Below are positions 23,929-34,903 of a stretch of DNA of 64,000 bases, one piece after another. The notes under the pieces were generated by a model. That model ran no database searches. It was not told the DNA's origin and was given only the letters and a program-made list of their open reading frames with translations. The stretch is from Simmondsia chinensis (Eukaryota; Streptophyta; Magnoliopsida; Caryophyllales; Simmondsiaceae): contig JAGTTD010000001.1 in the NCBI GenBank assembly GCA_018398585.1, positions 7,318,501 to 7,382,500 on the forward strand. The letters are read 5' to 3'. The position numbers and the translations under genes are program-made. How positions within the stretch are numbered: the first letter of the stretch is position 1; every line of letters begins with the position of its first letter.

Positions 23929-26748
23929 ATGGCAGAGGCTGTTGTTTGCCTTGTTGTTGATTACTTGATTCCATTGCTTGTCCAAGAAGCAAATTTATTG
24001 GCAGGCATCCATGGAGAAGTTGATGACATTAAGAACGAGCTCGAGAGCATTCAAGCTTTTCTAAAGGATGCTGATAACAAGGCGGAGACAGAAGCAAATG
24101 GTGGGGACGTGAAGCCATGGGTGAAACAGCTGAGGGAAGCGGCTTACAAGATTGAAGATGTCATTGACAAATACATTCTTCATACTATTGGTCAAGTGCA
24201 GTTGAGACATGCTGATTGGCTAGTAGTGAGAGGGTTTATCCGGAAGGTGACCTGTTGGGTTGGTGAACTTAGGCCACGTTCAAGTATAGCCTATGAGATT
24301 CAACAAATCAAAGTCACAATACAACGTATCAAAGAAAATGGCCATAATTATGGGTTTCGTGCTTTACAGCATCAAATTAGTAGAGTTGCAAGCAATCCGT
24401 CGCAACATGACCCTCGCGTTAGTTCTCTTTTTATAGAGGATGCTGATGTTGTGGGGATCGAACCAAGCAGAGATAAACTGATCAGCTGGTTAGTCAACGG
24501 GGAATCAAAACGAACGGTGGTTTCTCTTGTGGGTATGGGAGGGTTAGGGAAAACAACTCTTGCTAAGAAGGTATATGACAGTGAGATCATAAGCAGTCAT
24601 TTCTATTGTCAGGCTTGGATTACGGTTTCTCAATCATATAGACCAGAAGAATTATTGAGGACTACATTGAAACAGTTCTACAAGGCAAGAAAAGAGTTTC
24701 CTCCTGTCGAAATTTATGAATTGGATGTGGTCATGCTTATTGAGTGGTTAAGAAAATACTTGGAGCCAAAGAGTTATCTTGTAGCTTTTGATGATGTTTG
24801 GAGCCTGGAATTTTGGGAATTGATTCGATGTGCGGTGCCTGATAAAGGTCAGGGTAGTAGAGTATTGATCACAACCCGTAAAGAAGATGTTGCTTTAAAG
24901 TGCAAGGAATCACCTTTCGATCACATCTACAAGCTACAACCTTTGCCTAAATGCCAGGCCTTAAAGCTCTTTTCAAAGAAGGTGTTTCACTCCGACACTA
25001 TAGAAAGTAGTCCATCGGAGCTAAAAGAAATATCAAAAAGTATTGTTCAAAGATGTGAAGGCCTCCCTTTGGCAATCGTTACATTAGGCGGCATGTTAGC
25101 GACTAGAAGAAAGTCCTTGTCGGATTGGCAGAAGCTTGAATGTACTTTGAGTGCAGAGCTATTTCCTGGTCGCCGCCTTGAAAACGTGACAAAGATTCTA
25201 TCCTATAGCTTCTTTGATTTGCCTTATTATTTAAAGTCATGTTTCATGTACTTTGGAATGCTTCCAGAGGACTACTCTATTAGACATGCTCGATTGCTTA
25301 GATTGTGGATAGCAGAAGGATTTGTGAAACCAACTAGAGGGAAAACTCCAGAACAAGTGGCTGAAGAATATCTCATAGAGCTTATACATAGAAATATGGT
25401 TCAAGTATCTCGTATTGATGTTGATGGGAAGGTTAGAACTTGTAAAGTTCATGATTTAATGCGTGGGCTCATACTTTCAAAGTCGGAAGAGTGGAGTTAT
25501 TGTCAAGTGTGGGAAAACGGTGTGCCAAGCTTCTATGGAGGCACGCGACGTATCTCGATCCATAGATGCATGGGCGAGGATGCCCCCACGAGGATTAGTA
25601 ACATTAGAATTCGTTCTGTCTCTCTCTTTCTGGTAAATGAAATGAGAAGCTCATATTTGCGTACGATGGCTAAATTGTTCAAGCTCTTGAAAGTACTCGA
25701 TTTGGCAGAAGCTCCGATGGAATTTCTTCCTGAAGAAGTGGGAGATCTGTTTCACTTAAGATATCTTAGTGTTAGACACACCAACACCAAAATGCTTCCG
25801 AGATCAGTAGGTAGGCTACACAACTTACTAACCTTGGACGTCAAATGTTCCCTAATTCACGAGCTACCCTCAGGGATTGAAAAGCTACACAAGTTGCAGT
25901 ATCTTCTCGGATATGTCTATGACTATGAGACTGATTTTAGCATAACATCTCAAAGAGGGCTCAAGTTCAAGAAGGGGATCGGAAGCCTCAAGTGCTTGTT
26001 GAAGTTATACCTTGTGGAGGTCAAGGATAGGGTCGACTTAATCAGAGAACTAAGAGAATTAAAACAACTGAGAAAGTTGGGCATCACACAGCTTCCACAA
26101 GAATATGGAAAAGAACTTTGTGACTCTATCTCTTTGATGGGTGACCTTGAGTCTTTGGAAGTTTGCTCAATTGGTGAAGATGAGACAATTGATCTAGAAA
26201 GCATTTCACCTCCTCCAAAATTTCTTCAACGTCTATACTTGAAAGGCCGCTTAGAAAAGGTTCCAGATTGGATCCCCATGCTTGAAAATCTTGATTCAGT
26301 GAGCCTTATGTGGTCAGGGTTTCAGATTGACCCACTCCATGCCCTTTGCAACCTACCAAACTTGAAAGAGCTCATACTACAAAAGGCTTATTTGGGTGAA
26401 CGACTCACGTTTCTAGATTCAGGATTTCAGAAACTTAAGATTCTAAAGCTTTATGATATGGACACTTTGACCGAGTTGATCCTTGAGGAGGGTGCGTTGC
26501 CGATCTTAGAACTGCTCAAAATCGGTCCCATCCCAATGCTTAAGACTATTCCATCAGGTATCCGCCACTTGAGAAAGCTCACTGCTCTTCGCTTCTATGA
26601 TGTCCCAAATGAGTTTGCCTTCAGATTATTGCCTGAGGAGGGCCAAGATTTTTGGATCATACAGCATGTAAGGACTGTGCTTTTCCATTACCAACTTCGC
26701 GGTGAACGATACAAGACACGCACTTTAAGTGATTTAAGCTCCATGTAG
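23929..26748 (+). CDS. CC-NB-LRR disease resistance protein, RPM1-like
   Basis: This is an intact, intronless gene of 939 codons for an intracellular immune receptor (NLR) that senses pathogen effectors or altered host proteins. The N-terminal coiled-coil Rx-type domain covers about residues 1-150. It starts MAEAVVCLVVDYLIPLLVQE, similar to the MADA motif of helper-type CC-NLRs, and carries an EDVID motif (IEDVIDKY, 75-82). In the NB-ARC are the P-loop GMGGLGKTT (202-210), kinase-2 YLVAFDDVW (283-291), RNBS-B GSRVLITTR (309-317), GLPL motif CEGLPLAIVTLGG (376-388), RNBS-D CFMYFGMLPEDYS (438-450) and a VHD form of the MHD motif (507-509). LRRs fill about 560-900. The length and motif order match RPM1-type proteins. 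The start is the first ATG and gives the correct N-terminus. The family acts at the plasma membrane or in the cytosol. No truncation is visible. Confidence 0.96.
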   Translation: MAEAVVCLVVDYLIPLLVQEANLLAGIHGEVDDIKNELESIQAFLKDADNKAETEANGGDVKPWVKQLREAAYKIEDVIDKYILHTIGQVQLRHADWLVVRGFIRKVTCWVGELRPRSSIAYEIQQIKVTIQRIKENGHNYGFRALQHQISRVASNPSQHDPRVSSLFIEDADVVGIEPSRDKLISWLVNGESKRTVVSLVGMGGLGKTTLAKKVYDSEIISSHFYCQAWITVSQSYRPEELLRTTLKQFYKARKEFPPVEIYELDVVMLIEWLRKYLEPKSYLVAFDDVWSLEFWELIRCAVPDKGQGSRVLITTRKEDVALKCKESPFDHIYKLQPLPKCQALKLFSKKVFHSDTIESSPSELKEISKSIVQRCEGLPLAIVTLGGMLATRRKSLSDWQKLECTLSAELFPGRRLENVTKILSYSFFDLPYYLKSCFMYFGMLPEDYSIRHARLLRLWIAEGFVKPTRGKTPEQVAEEYLIELIHRNMVQVSRIDVDGKVRTCKVHDLMRGLILSKSEEWSYCQVWENGVPSFYGGTRRISIHRCMGEDAPTRISNIRIRSVSLFLVNEMRSSYLRTMAKLFKLLKVLDLAEAPMEFLPEEVGDLFHLRYLSVRHTNTKMLPRSVGRLHNLLTLDVKCSLIHELPSGIEKLHKLQYLLGYVYDYETDFSITSQRGLKFKKGIGSLKCLLKLYLVEVKDRVDLIRELRELKQLRKLGITQLPQEYGKELCDSISLMGDLESLEVCSIGEDETIDLESISPPPKFLQRLYLKGRLEKVPDWIPMLENLDSVSLMWSGFQIDPLHALCNLPNLKELILQKAYLGERLTFLDSGFQKLKILKLYDMDTLTELILEEGALPILELLKIGPIPMLKTIPSGIRHLRKLTALRFYDVPNEFAFRLLPEEGQDFWIIQHVRTVLFHYQLRGERYKTRTLSDLSSM

Positions 26749-29309
26749 AACTCAATAAGGTATGAACTATGCCTCCGCTTTATTATTCAAATTTTTATTA
26801 TTTGTCCAACACACTTAACATTTAAATTTGATGAAGTTATTAGTACAATTGAGTTTGAACATTTTTCATGCTAATAAGATCTGGTGTAGCCAAGTAAGAG
26901 CCTGTTTAGTCAAGCTTTTCTTAGCTAGAAAAGTATTCTTTTACTAAAAAATGACTTTTATGAGTTATTCATATTATTAAGTGAAAATATAAAAGCCCTG
27001 TTGAAATGAAAGCATAACTTATCATTCTAATTTCCAATCAAAGCATAAAAATAGTGACTTTGAAAAAAAAAATTTAATTTCACAACATAAGATAAATCGC
27101 CCTAAATCTCACCTTTTTTATAGGTTTTTATTTTTCATTATCTTCATATAAATTTTGCTAGCATTTCAAATAAAGTTTTTGATGTTGACAATTGAACCCC
27201 ACTCATAAGAAAATTTTGATTACATCAGAGTAAATCTATTAAATAGAATAAATCTATACGATGATAAGTCTTATCCTAATTGATTTTTTTATTCCATAGG
27301 CCTTATGCTTTAAACCCACCCAAATACTTCTAAGTTAAATATAATTCCATGATAATTTGTTAAAGACTTCATATGTGATTGTATAATTGAATCTCACATT
27401 AGAATTGTGGGAGAGAAGAGACCAACATATAAGTTTAATAGGTCACTTCATCTAATGTAAATGGATTTTAGAATAGAAACCCACTTCGGCTTATATGTGG
27501 ATCTCATATGTGGTAACTCCATGGGTTAGGCCTAAAGAACCGGTAAAATTTAACACAATTCATTCTATTTATAATCCATTCTCTGTTTGGCACTTAACTG
27601 TTAGTGTTTTTTTAGGATAATATCACTTGAATTGCATTTATTTCTTGTAATATTGTCTGAGGTAGACCTAGTTTGGGTTCAACATATCTATCTCCTTATA
27701 CTATCCTCTTAGAGACATTATTGTACTTGTATTAATTTTTATCTCATTTCCTATAAATATTTAGTTCAACAACCTTATTGGTTATACTTTTCATTAATTC
27801 TGATTTACACTTAATTAGCACTCCTGAAATAGAATTGCTAATTCGACCCTAGCTTGAGCAAACTCGAGATAATGTTGGTAATTTGTATGTAGAGTTGTAT
27901 TAGAAGTGTGGAAAAATGTCCCACATGGGAAAGGAAGAGGAAGAGACACAAATTTATAAGTGTGTGTCTCATATGAGCTATTATGTTGGGCTAGCTGGTG
28001 ATAGGCTTAAGGGCTCCTTGTTGCTCTTTTTGGGTTATGGGAGTTCTAGCGGCTTTAAAGCATGGCGCTAATGGCACTTTTGGCTGCTGCTTATTAGGCG
28101 GCACTTGACGCTGGGTAAGTGGTGTGGAGTCTTAGTGTGGTCTACGACACATTAAATAATAACCTTTTAATTTTATTAACTTGTGTTAATTAAATAAGTA
28201 ATTTAGGATCTGATTAGTTGTTAAATCTGATTAGTTTGGTTATGTACAGTTGTGGATTCCTAAGTGAACTAAATTCACTTACATATTCTAGTTGAAGCCT
28301 TTATATAACTATAGTTGTGCCCATCAATGTCATTACGTTTTTTGTGTCATCTTCTTCCTTCATTCTCAAGAGAGTTAAGGGGACTTTCTGGTTGTTGACA
28401 AAATTCATAAGGCTTATTGTATCTCAGGGGTACACCTGCTTAATCTAAGAATAAATTTAGTGTAGAAAGCAAATCACACCTTACAGATAGTGTGCAATCA
28501 TGCCTTAAGCCTTCGGAATTTACCAGGAATTTACCACATCATAATCTGCCATACCCTTTTTCTCAACAGATAAAACAAAAAAATTGATAGAGAAGATCTA
28601 GTCTAACATGAGACAAGTATAGTCAGGTATAGGTTCCTTATAATCCTAGTAGTATTTAACTTAATATCATTCCTAATGATACTCAATTTATTTTTAATCA
28701 GGGTTAGTTGGACGGAAAAGATTTTCATTCTAGAAAGGTTTTCTTTTCAATGTATTTCATTTAGAAAGTTTCTTTTGTTAAGAATTTTTGTTTGTTTAGC
28801 TAAGTAAAATAATATCTTTATCTATATGAGATTCACGCTTAAACAAGTTGAGGTTGAAATAAAATAGGATGATGAAAATCTTTTTATGTTCTCTAGAGTA
28901 TAATATCTTCTTGTTTTCTCGAGAGGAAGTTGCATTGCTTTATGTGGAGGAAAACAATTTCCTTTGAGTTAAAAATTTTGATCATTTGTACAATAAAATT
29001 GTAGAAATATGATAAAAAAAAAAAAAAAGCATTTCCGTCAAAACAAATAAAATCTTATTTATCCATTCTTCACCAAATTGGATTGCACCAGTAAAAAAGG
29101 CTAATCATCTTGTCGTGTTTGTAATTTAGCCTTTTTTTTTTTTTGATTTAACTGTTGAATGCATATTTATCATAAAAAATAATAATACTTAGACATATTC
29201 GTTATTTCTATTCTATTTGCTCAAAAATTACATAATGACGGGTCTGTGTAAAAATTGAGTGGTATACTCTCTTTTTTGAATTTCTCTTAGTAATATTGTA
29301 TTGTGTGAG
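26749..29309. other. intergenic region downstream of NLR
   Basis: AT-rich sequence without recognisable coding motifs. It probably includes the NLR 3' UTR at its start. Parts (27360-27560 and 27896-28450) look like decayed LTRs, with words such as aatgtcccacatgggaaa and hyphenated inverted ends. A run of A lies at about 29013-29028. Confidence 0.4.
27896..28450 (+). mobile_element. possible solo LTR, decayed
   Basis: It starts TGTATTAGAAGTGTGG and continues with aatgtcccacatgggaaagg, a wording common in plant LTRs, and a TATA-like tttatataac near 28300. The right boundary and target duplication were not found. Confidence 0.3.
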
Positions 29310-29323
29310 ACTTGTCTTAAGTT

Positions 29324-29495
29324 TTTTTTTTTTTTTTTTTAAGATAATTAGCCACATGGTCGCAGTATAAAACGAGCAGCTCGTAAAGACGAGGCCACAA
29401 ACAACCCGCATAAAAGTGAGAATCAAAAAACAAAAACAAAAATAGCCAAAAAAAAAAGAAAAAACAAGACAAAACAAAAACACATGGGCACGAAA
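29324..29495 (-). mobile_element. 5'-truncated LINE 3' end (retroposed tail)
   Basis: On the minus strand this is about 170 bp of LINE 3' UTR ending in a long poly(A), seen here as the T run from 29322 to 29340. An exact 14-bp target duplication, acttgtcttaagtt, flanks it at 29310-29323 and 29496-29509. The terminal text (ctgcgaccatgtggctaatt) resembles the 3' end of the retroposon at 52956. Confidence 0.75.
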
Positions 29496-29509
29496 ACTTG
29501 TCTTAAGTT

Positions 29510-29953
29510 ATAATGTTAGCTTGTAAATAGGGGTGACTTGATTTTATTTTATTATTGTCTTTTTTATACATAAGGTTTTGGGTAAAGGTTTAAAAATAAG
29601 CTTTAACAAAATATACAGATAATTACAAAGAAAATTGATAAAGAAGAGAAGTAAACACTCAAGGTAACAAATATAGTGGCATATCATGATCAAAACTAGG
29701 CCATGAAGCGAATATCCCTAAATTTTCCTTGTTTTGCAAACAGTCTACAACAAAGTTTATCTCTCTACATACATGAATAAAACTGACAAAGATAAAACTA
29801 GGTGACTTTAAATTCCAACTGAAATTTCTAATTTTTTATATAATATGTCATATCACATGGCGTCATTAGTAAATGTGTACACGAATTAAAATATTGTATA
29901 ATAATTTAAATCGTGTCACATTTAGCTAACAATTTGAAACCAAACCGATATAT
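29510..29953. other. intergenic, no gene seen
   Basis: AT-rich sequence with no recognised feature. Confidence 0.4.
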
Positions 29954-29969
29954 ATCCTTTTTCCTATAT

Positions 29970-30065
29970 CAGTCTTCAGTTTGTCTTAATAGTTGGCCAA
30001 CCCCTGGATGCAGGTTCGAATCTGGCATCCTCCTCCCCTTGGCTTTACTGATGTAAAAAAAAGGT
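29970..30065 (+). mobile_element. short tRNA-related SINE
   Basis: A 96-bp insertion ends in a run of eight A and is flanked by a 15-16-bp target duplication, atcctttttcctatat at 29954-29969 and atctttttcctatat at 30066-30080. It holds a good RNA polymerase III B box (ggttcgaatct, 30012-30022) preceded by an A-box-like gtcttaatagttgg. This marks it as tRNA-derived. It is very short for a SINE, so it may be internally truncated. Confidence 0.65.
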
Positions 30066-30080
30066 ATCTTTTTCCTATAT

Positions 30081-30482
30081 GTGCATTTTTCTTTTCGAAA
30101 GTTTTTAGATTAATGAAATATTTAATTATTTTATGTATTAATTCCGCTACGATCATATTTGACACAAAGTCTCTCATCTTTGGATCTAACTCATTCTTGT
30201 AAATTTTGTGCTCCTTGCAGGACATGCAATCATCGCAAAATAAATTTTGAGTCAGCTGTCACGTGTAATTTTTGTGCAAGTTCACAACCATTCCCTTTTT
30301 GAGAGCACACAAACTCTCGAGATTATATATCACAAATAGTGTCTATATAATCTAGCCAGTAGTTCTTAATTTTGGCAAAATCTTTTTGTTGTATCTGAAT
30401 TTAAACCTTTGTTACTTCAGTTTTTCTAGTAAATTATATTGTTCTAAAGATAAATGCTCGATGAAGGCAAGGACATTGTAGG

Positions 30483-30533
<51 letters not shown>

Positions 30534-31171
30534 GCAATCACTCTCTATGTGAGTTATTTATAATAAATGTTCCTATATTTTATTTAATGTGTTAATTTAG
30601 TATTTTTATTGTTTAATATAAATTAAATATTGGTATCTTAACATTTGGCGTATGAATTTTTCAAAAACAAACTTTTTGGACTAATTTTTTAGTCTAAAAA
30701 CTACATATTTATAATAAAATAGTCTAAACCACAATGTGTCAGGGGGTACAATAGGCCTCTTGCCAACTTTTCTTTATTAGAATTGTCACAATATTGTGAT
30801 TCGTATGTGAAATGTGGGGAAAAAGGAGGGGATGGTGGGGTTATCAACAAATAACTGCAATTTTTAAAAAATAGGCATTTTACAAAGTTGTTTGGAATAT
30901 TTCATAGGATTAGCATTTCTTCTAAGAAAATCTGCAGAAGAAGTGCCTTCAGTCGCTAAACTATTGCTAGGGATCTTATTCTATTGCAACCTCTGCAAAA
31001 TATGTTATTGTAGGTGTTGTCTTTCGTTGATGAACACTCGAGATTTGCCTTATTTAGCAACTGGGTAAAGGGGGGTAAGGTGGGGTAAAGAGGGAGAGAG
31101 TAAAGGAAAGGGTAATGTATTATTCTAACCTTATTTGAATATGTCAAATTAAAAGAAGTAAATAAGTTATA
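30081..31171. other. intergenic, AT-rich
   Basis: No gene was recognised. It contains the TA microsatellite and, near 31060-31120, a purine-rich gggtaaagg repeat patch. Confidence 0.4.
30487..30531. repeat. (TA)n microsatellite
   Basis: About 22 uninterrupted TA dinucleotides. Confidence 0.9.
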
Positions 31172-31172
31172 T

Positions 31173-31455
31173 TTACTTGACAATTTTTTCAATAGATAAA
31201 GAGCCGTAGCTCATGTTACAAAGCAGGGCGTGCCTAAACAAATAGGGCCCCAGTAAACAAAAGTGAACCAAAAAAGAAAACCAACAACAAAGAAATAAAA
31301 TGAAAAAAGAAGATAACAAGGAAAGCAACATGGACAAATATAGAAGCCCAAATGACTAATAAACAAAGACCAAAATATAACAGTGTCACACCCACTGATA
31401 ACCAGAGTCGGTAAAGTGCTAAGCAAAATAATTGGGTAAAAGGGTAAGAGTAAAG
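31173..31455 (-). mobile_element. LINE 3' UTR fragment
   Basis: The minus strand reads through a T-rich 3' UTR to ttgtaacatgagctacggct, ctttatctattg and a short A run. This is the layout of plant L1 3' ends. The flanks agttatatttac and agttatagttaa are a possible degraded target duplication. The 133-codon minus ORF at 31234-31635 is only this UTR translated. Confidence 0.45.
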
Positions 31456-32060
31456 AGAGTTATAGTTAAAATAAGAGCAAAAATATTCAAAATTTTCTAA
31501 AACTTTACCTTTGCCCTCTTTACCTCCAACCTGGGAGTTAAGGAAAATGGACCCTCTCCTAACCCCTCTAAAAATTTGGTCAAACAAAAGCACGGGTTCA
31601 CCAGCAAGCCAAATCCGCTTCGCCAATCGTAACATGGCATACTTTTTTATTTCAGAACTGGTGAAGAGTTGCTATATGATTTTTTTTTTGTTTTTTTTTT
31701 ACCATTGACTGAAAGCATTACTCCTAGTTTTAACTTTTCTTCAAAACATTCATTTCGCACAAGTGAAAGTACTCGGTTTTACTCCCCTATTGCCAAATAG
31801 AGTGTAAGGTGTATCTTGGATATCAACCACTTGAGCTACTATATTTTTTATCTCCCGAGTTCAAAAAGTGGTCGCACATCGGTGAGATTAGTATTAAGCC
31901 TCGTTCTTCTCATTACTTTCTCTACAAAGACCGAACTCATATTGCTGTAAGCTTTTTAGAAAATCGAATTAAATGACCATAGTGTACTATTTGGATTTCT
32001 TCTTCATATTCGTAGTCGTGAAAAGCTTCATTGGCAATAAATATTGTTGAAAAGTATTTA
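31456..32060. other. intergenic, no gene seen
   Basis: No coding motif was recognised. Poly(T) runs lie near 31680-31700. Confidence 0.4.
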
Positions 32061-32735
32061 CAGCCCGTTTGGAATTGTTGAGAAAAAATGACTTTTTTTA
32101 TAAGCACTTTTGTAAAAAGTGCTTATTCAAATAAGCAGTTTGTGTTTGCCTTAACCAGTAAAGAAGCGCTTATTGTAATATTGTCAGTGTTTGGACAAAG
32201 TTTAAAAAGTGCTTTTTCTATAAAATTAACAAAAAAAGACATTAACAAAAGTATCTTATAGTTGAAAAGAATTACCCAAAAACCATTTTCAATAATTAAT
32301 ATATATTTTTAAATATTTAAAATTTTTTTATTATTTAAAATATTTTCTAAGTATATAGAATATCTTTTAAGTACTTAAACAAACTAATTTGTAATGCTTT
32401 TTTAAAAAATTAAAATATTTTTCAAATATTTAAAATATTTTCTAAATATTATAACTATATTTTTAATTATTAAATTACTTTTTTCATATTTAATACATTT
32501 TTTAAAATATATAAATTATTTTATAAATATATAAATTGTTTTTCAAATATATAAATTAATTTTTAAATATATTAACAAACTTAAATATACCTCAACCAAA
32601 TTTTGGTAATTGTTTAATTTCTGCTTTTGTTTCTGCTTAAAAGAAGAAACATCAAATTTCTGCTTATGTTCAAAAGCAGAAAAACAACTTCTACTTTAGA
32701 TGAAAAGCACTTTTTTATGGTTGTCAAACACGCTC
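32061..32735. mobile_element. MITE with cagcccgtttgg ends
   Basis: The left end cagcccgtttggaattg and the right end ttgtcaaacacgctc are inverted repeats. The subterminal aagtgctttttc/gaaaagcactttttt words are also mirrored. The AT-rich core has no ORF. The TIR type is common in hAT-like MITEs. The target duplication is not clear. Confidence 0.5.
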
Positions 32736-33412
32736 CAAATATCAAAAAGGTACTTTCTTTCCAGAATAAATTAAGCCAAACAAGCCCTTAAAATTTGCTC
32801 CAAAAGCTAATTAGTGAAAGAAGACAGAGAAAAAAAAAATTTTCAATTTAAGATCTTTATTTTAGAATTTTGGACTTAATCGATTAGATTATCCTGAGAG
32901 ATAATAACGAAATCCCGATTTTTATTTTATAATAGGCCTATATCTAGAGGTGGCCATGGGTCGAGCTGGGCCAGGTCCGGGCCCAAGCTCGCTTGCACAG
33001 GCCGGATCCGGGTCGGGCCCAGCCTGGATGTCGCCCTGGATTGGGCCAGGCCCACCCCACACCCCCTCTTTATATATATATATATATATATAACATACAA
33101 TACAATCATAATAGTGCCTTATAAAATTATAAAAATATATAATCATTTTGCCAAAAAAAAAAATTATAATTTATTGATGAATAATATAACATACAAATAT
33201 AATACAACACAATTATAGTTATAAATTTATTTAATAAAATAAAATGCATCATAAATTGTTAAAAAATACAATTATATCAATATGATACCACTATTTAAAA
33301 TTACAAATATATTTTATAAAAGAAACTATATTATAAAAAAAATAGAATTATAACAATATAAATAACTTAGTCTAAACTTGCTGCGGTTGGTGCAGGACTT
33401 GCTGTACTGGCG

Positions 33413-33669
33413 CTACGGTTGTTTCCTCGTCCCCCTTTCTTCTTTCTTTACGAGCGTTTCCTCCTCGATTACCTCCTCCGTTTCTTCAGCCACTGGGTTA
33501 GCCTCATTCACCACTTGAGGTGCCTTATTGGTCGAGGCCAACGTCAAATTCGCCTCGTGATCTTCGATGAGTTTCAAAGGTTTAGCAATGTGTTTCTTTC
33601 CCCCTCTTGTGAGCATCTAACACTTTCACAGAATGCGCACCAACATTACAAAAAGTTGAAGTTCAAGTG
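33413..33669 (-). pseudogene. captured zinc-finger-like gene fragment, left arm
   Basis: The minus-strand frame contains RGGKKHIAKPLKLIEDHEAN and then NKAPQVVNEANPVAEETEE. Just upstream, in the next frame, FCNVGAHSVKVLDAH is readable. Joined by eye, the C..C-spacer-H-GKKH layout resembles a U1-type/C2H2 zinc finger of plant proteins. This is an inference. A G-run frameshift separates the two halves. The arm is a fragment, and the sequence does not show whether it is expressed. Confidence 0.4.
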
Positions 33670-34025
33670 AAGTTCTGGTGTGAGATGTGTAAACATTGGT
33701 GCGTATTCTATGAAAGTGCTGAATGCTCACAAAAGGGGGGAAAAAACACATGGCTAAACTTCTGAAACTCATCGAAGATCGCGAGGCGAACCTGACGTTC
33801 GCCTCGACCAATAAGGCACCTCGAGTGGTGAATGAAGCTAACCTGGTGGCTGAAGAAATGGAGGAGGTGATCGAGGAGGAAATGCTCATAAAGAAAGAAG
33901 AAATGGGGGGCGAGGAAACGACCATAGCACCGGTACAGAGATTTGAACTTCTACAACTTCTACGAGCAGATACAATTGAAACTTCGAACTTGAGAGATTT
34001 AGATCAAATAATTGTATGTATCTAA
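33670..34025 (+). pseudogene. captured zinc-finger-like gene fragment, right arm
   Basis: This is the inverted copy of the left arm. The open frame at 33723-34025 reads KGGKKHMAKLLKLIEDREAN, NKAPRVVNEANLVAEEMEE and an acidic/lysine tail. The finger cysteines are readable in the neighbouring frame as FWCEMCKHWC. The same frame problem occurs in the G run near 33736. Beyond about 33945 the frame runs into hAT leader-like sequence. Confidence 0.4.
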
Positions 34026-34597
34026 GTAGAGAAGAGAGAATTGGAGAGATTGTTGTGTGGTGAAATGAGAAAATGAGGTTAGCATTTATAGGAAAAAAAA
34101 AATTAATTTTTTTTATTGAGCCCCAACGGCACTGTGACATTGTCACTGTGACACGTGTCACTGTGACGTTGGGGGGGCTCCGGGTCGGGGTCGGGTTCCA
34201 AGCCGGCCCGGCCCGTTGACCATCTCTACCTATATCTAATTATGTGTTAAGCTCATCATGACATGAGCTTGGGGTAGATTAATGAGAGCCCATTTATAAT
34301 ATATGGACCCATGATGGGTAGGCCCATATGTTTGTCTATATAAGGGGCCATGCCCCTCCCCACATGATTATTCAATTCATTTTTCTCCCAAGGAAATTGT
34401 TAGAGAGGCTGCTCATCTTCTGTCTTTTCCCGATTGGTGGCTATTGTGGGTGAGGGAAAGTGCGTCTTAGGCTTAATCGCGAGTAACACTGATTACGTAA
34501 AAAAATATGGATGTGAATGGTACGTTCTAATTGACATATACCTTAGTTTAATTTGGTGTTATATTCTCTTTCATGATTCAAGCATTAATCTTGCATG

Positions 34598-34610
34598 TGG
34601 TATTAGAGCC
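34598..34610 (+). promoter_or_regulatory. primer binding site of Copia element 3
   Basis: tggtattagagcc, two bases after the 5' LTR. It differs by one base from the usual tggtatcagagcc site complementary to the 3' end of initiator tRNA-Met. Confidence 0.85.
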
Positions 34611-34766
34611 ATCATGAATAGAGACTATGACTTGATTCACCATGATTATTAACTTGCATGTATTTGAAATTGTAATAGTTGGAAAAACGTATTTACAATC
34701 ATATGTCACTATGTAACAACAATAATAAATGTCGCAGCGGCCAAAGAGGAAAATCCTTATTTTGGA

Positions 34767-34903
34767 TGGTTGTTGAAACCAAGTGCTCATCTAAGTCGAC
34801 CAAAAGGGAAAAATTCTTACTTTTGGTGGTTGTTGAAACCAGACGCTCACGCAACTTTATTAAATAAAAAAAAAATCCTTATTTTGGGTGGTTGTTGAAA
34901 CCA
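34767..34903 (+). repeat. leader tandem repeat, three units of about 60 bp
   Basis: tggttgttgaaacca occurs at 34767, 34827 and 34889, each preceded by a similar ttcttattttgg-like stretch. It lies in the untranslated leader of Copia element 3. Confidence 0.75.

Larger units (their letters stand above)
32945..34228. mobile_element. hAT-like non-autonomous element with internal inverted duplication
   Basis: This 1,284-bp element is flanked by an exact 8-bp duplication, CCTATATC (32937-32944 and 34229-34236), typical of hAT. The ends are tagaggtggccatgg and, reversed, tagagatggtcaacgg, with GC-rich subterminal regions. The sister LTR at 40342 has the empty site (gcttatatctaatt). The interior holds a head-to-head inverted duplication centred near 33669 with arms of about 270 bp. 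No complete transposase is present. A TATA-like tataaatgctaacc and a leader-like stretch on the minus strand near 34090 resemble a hAT 5' region. Confidence 0.88.
32860..34595 (+). repeat. 5' LTR of Copia element 3 (interrupted)
   Basis: It matches the 3' LTR at 40342-40796 from ttagaattttgg to agcattaatctt(g)ca. The hAT-like element at 32945-34228 splits it. A TATA-like ctatataagggg sits in U3 in both LTRs. The first bases TG are mutated to TT here. Confidence 0.88.

Noticed and set aside
31234..31635. 133-codon minus ORF with hydrophobic stretches resembling a membrane protein
   Set aside because: It is the T-rich 3' UTR of a LINE fragment read as protein.
31760..31900. A-box-like tagctcaagtgg on the minus strand suggesting a tRNA or SINE
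   Set aside because: No convincing B box at the right distance, no tail and no target duplication.
33626..33925. 99-codon minus ORF, serine-rich, considered as a hAT transposase N-terminus
   Set aside because: It is antisense to the zinc-finger-like frame of the right arm; serine richness mirrors the acidic GAG/GAA codons on the other strand.
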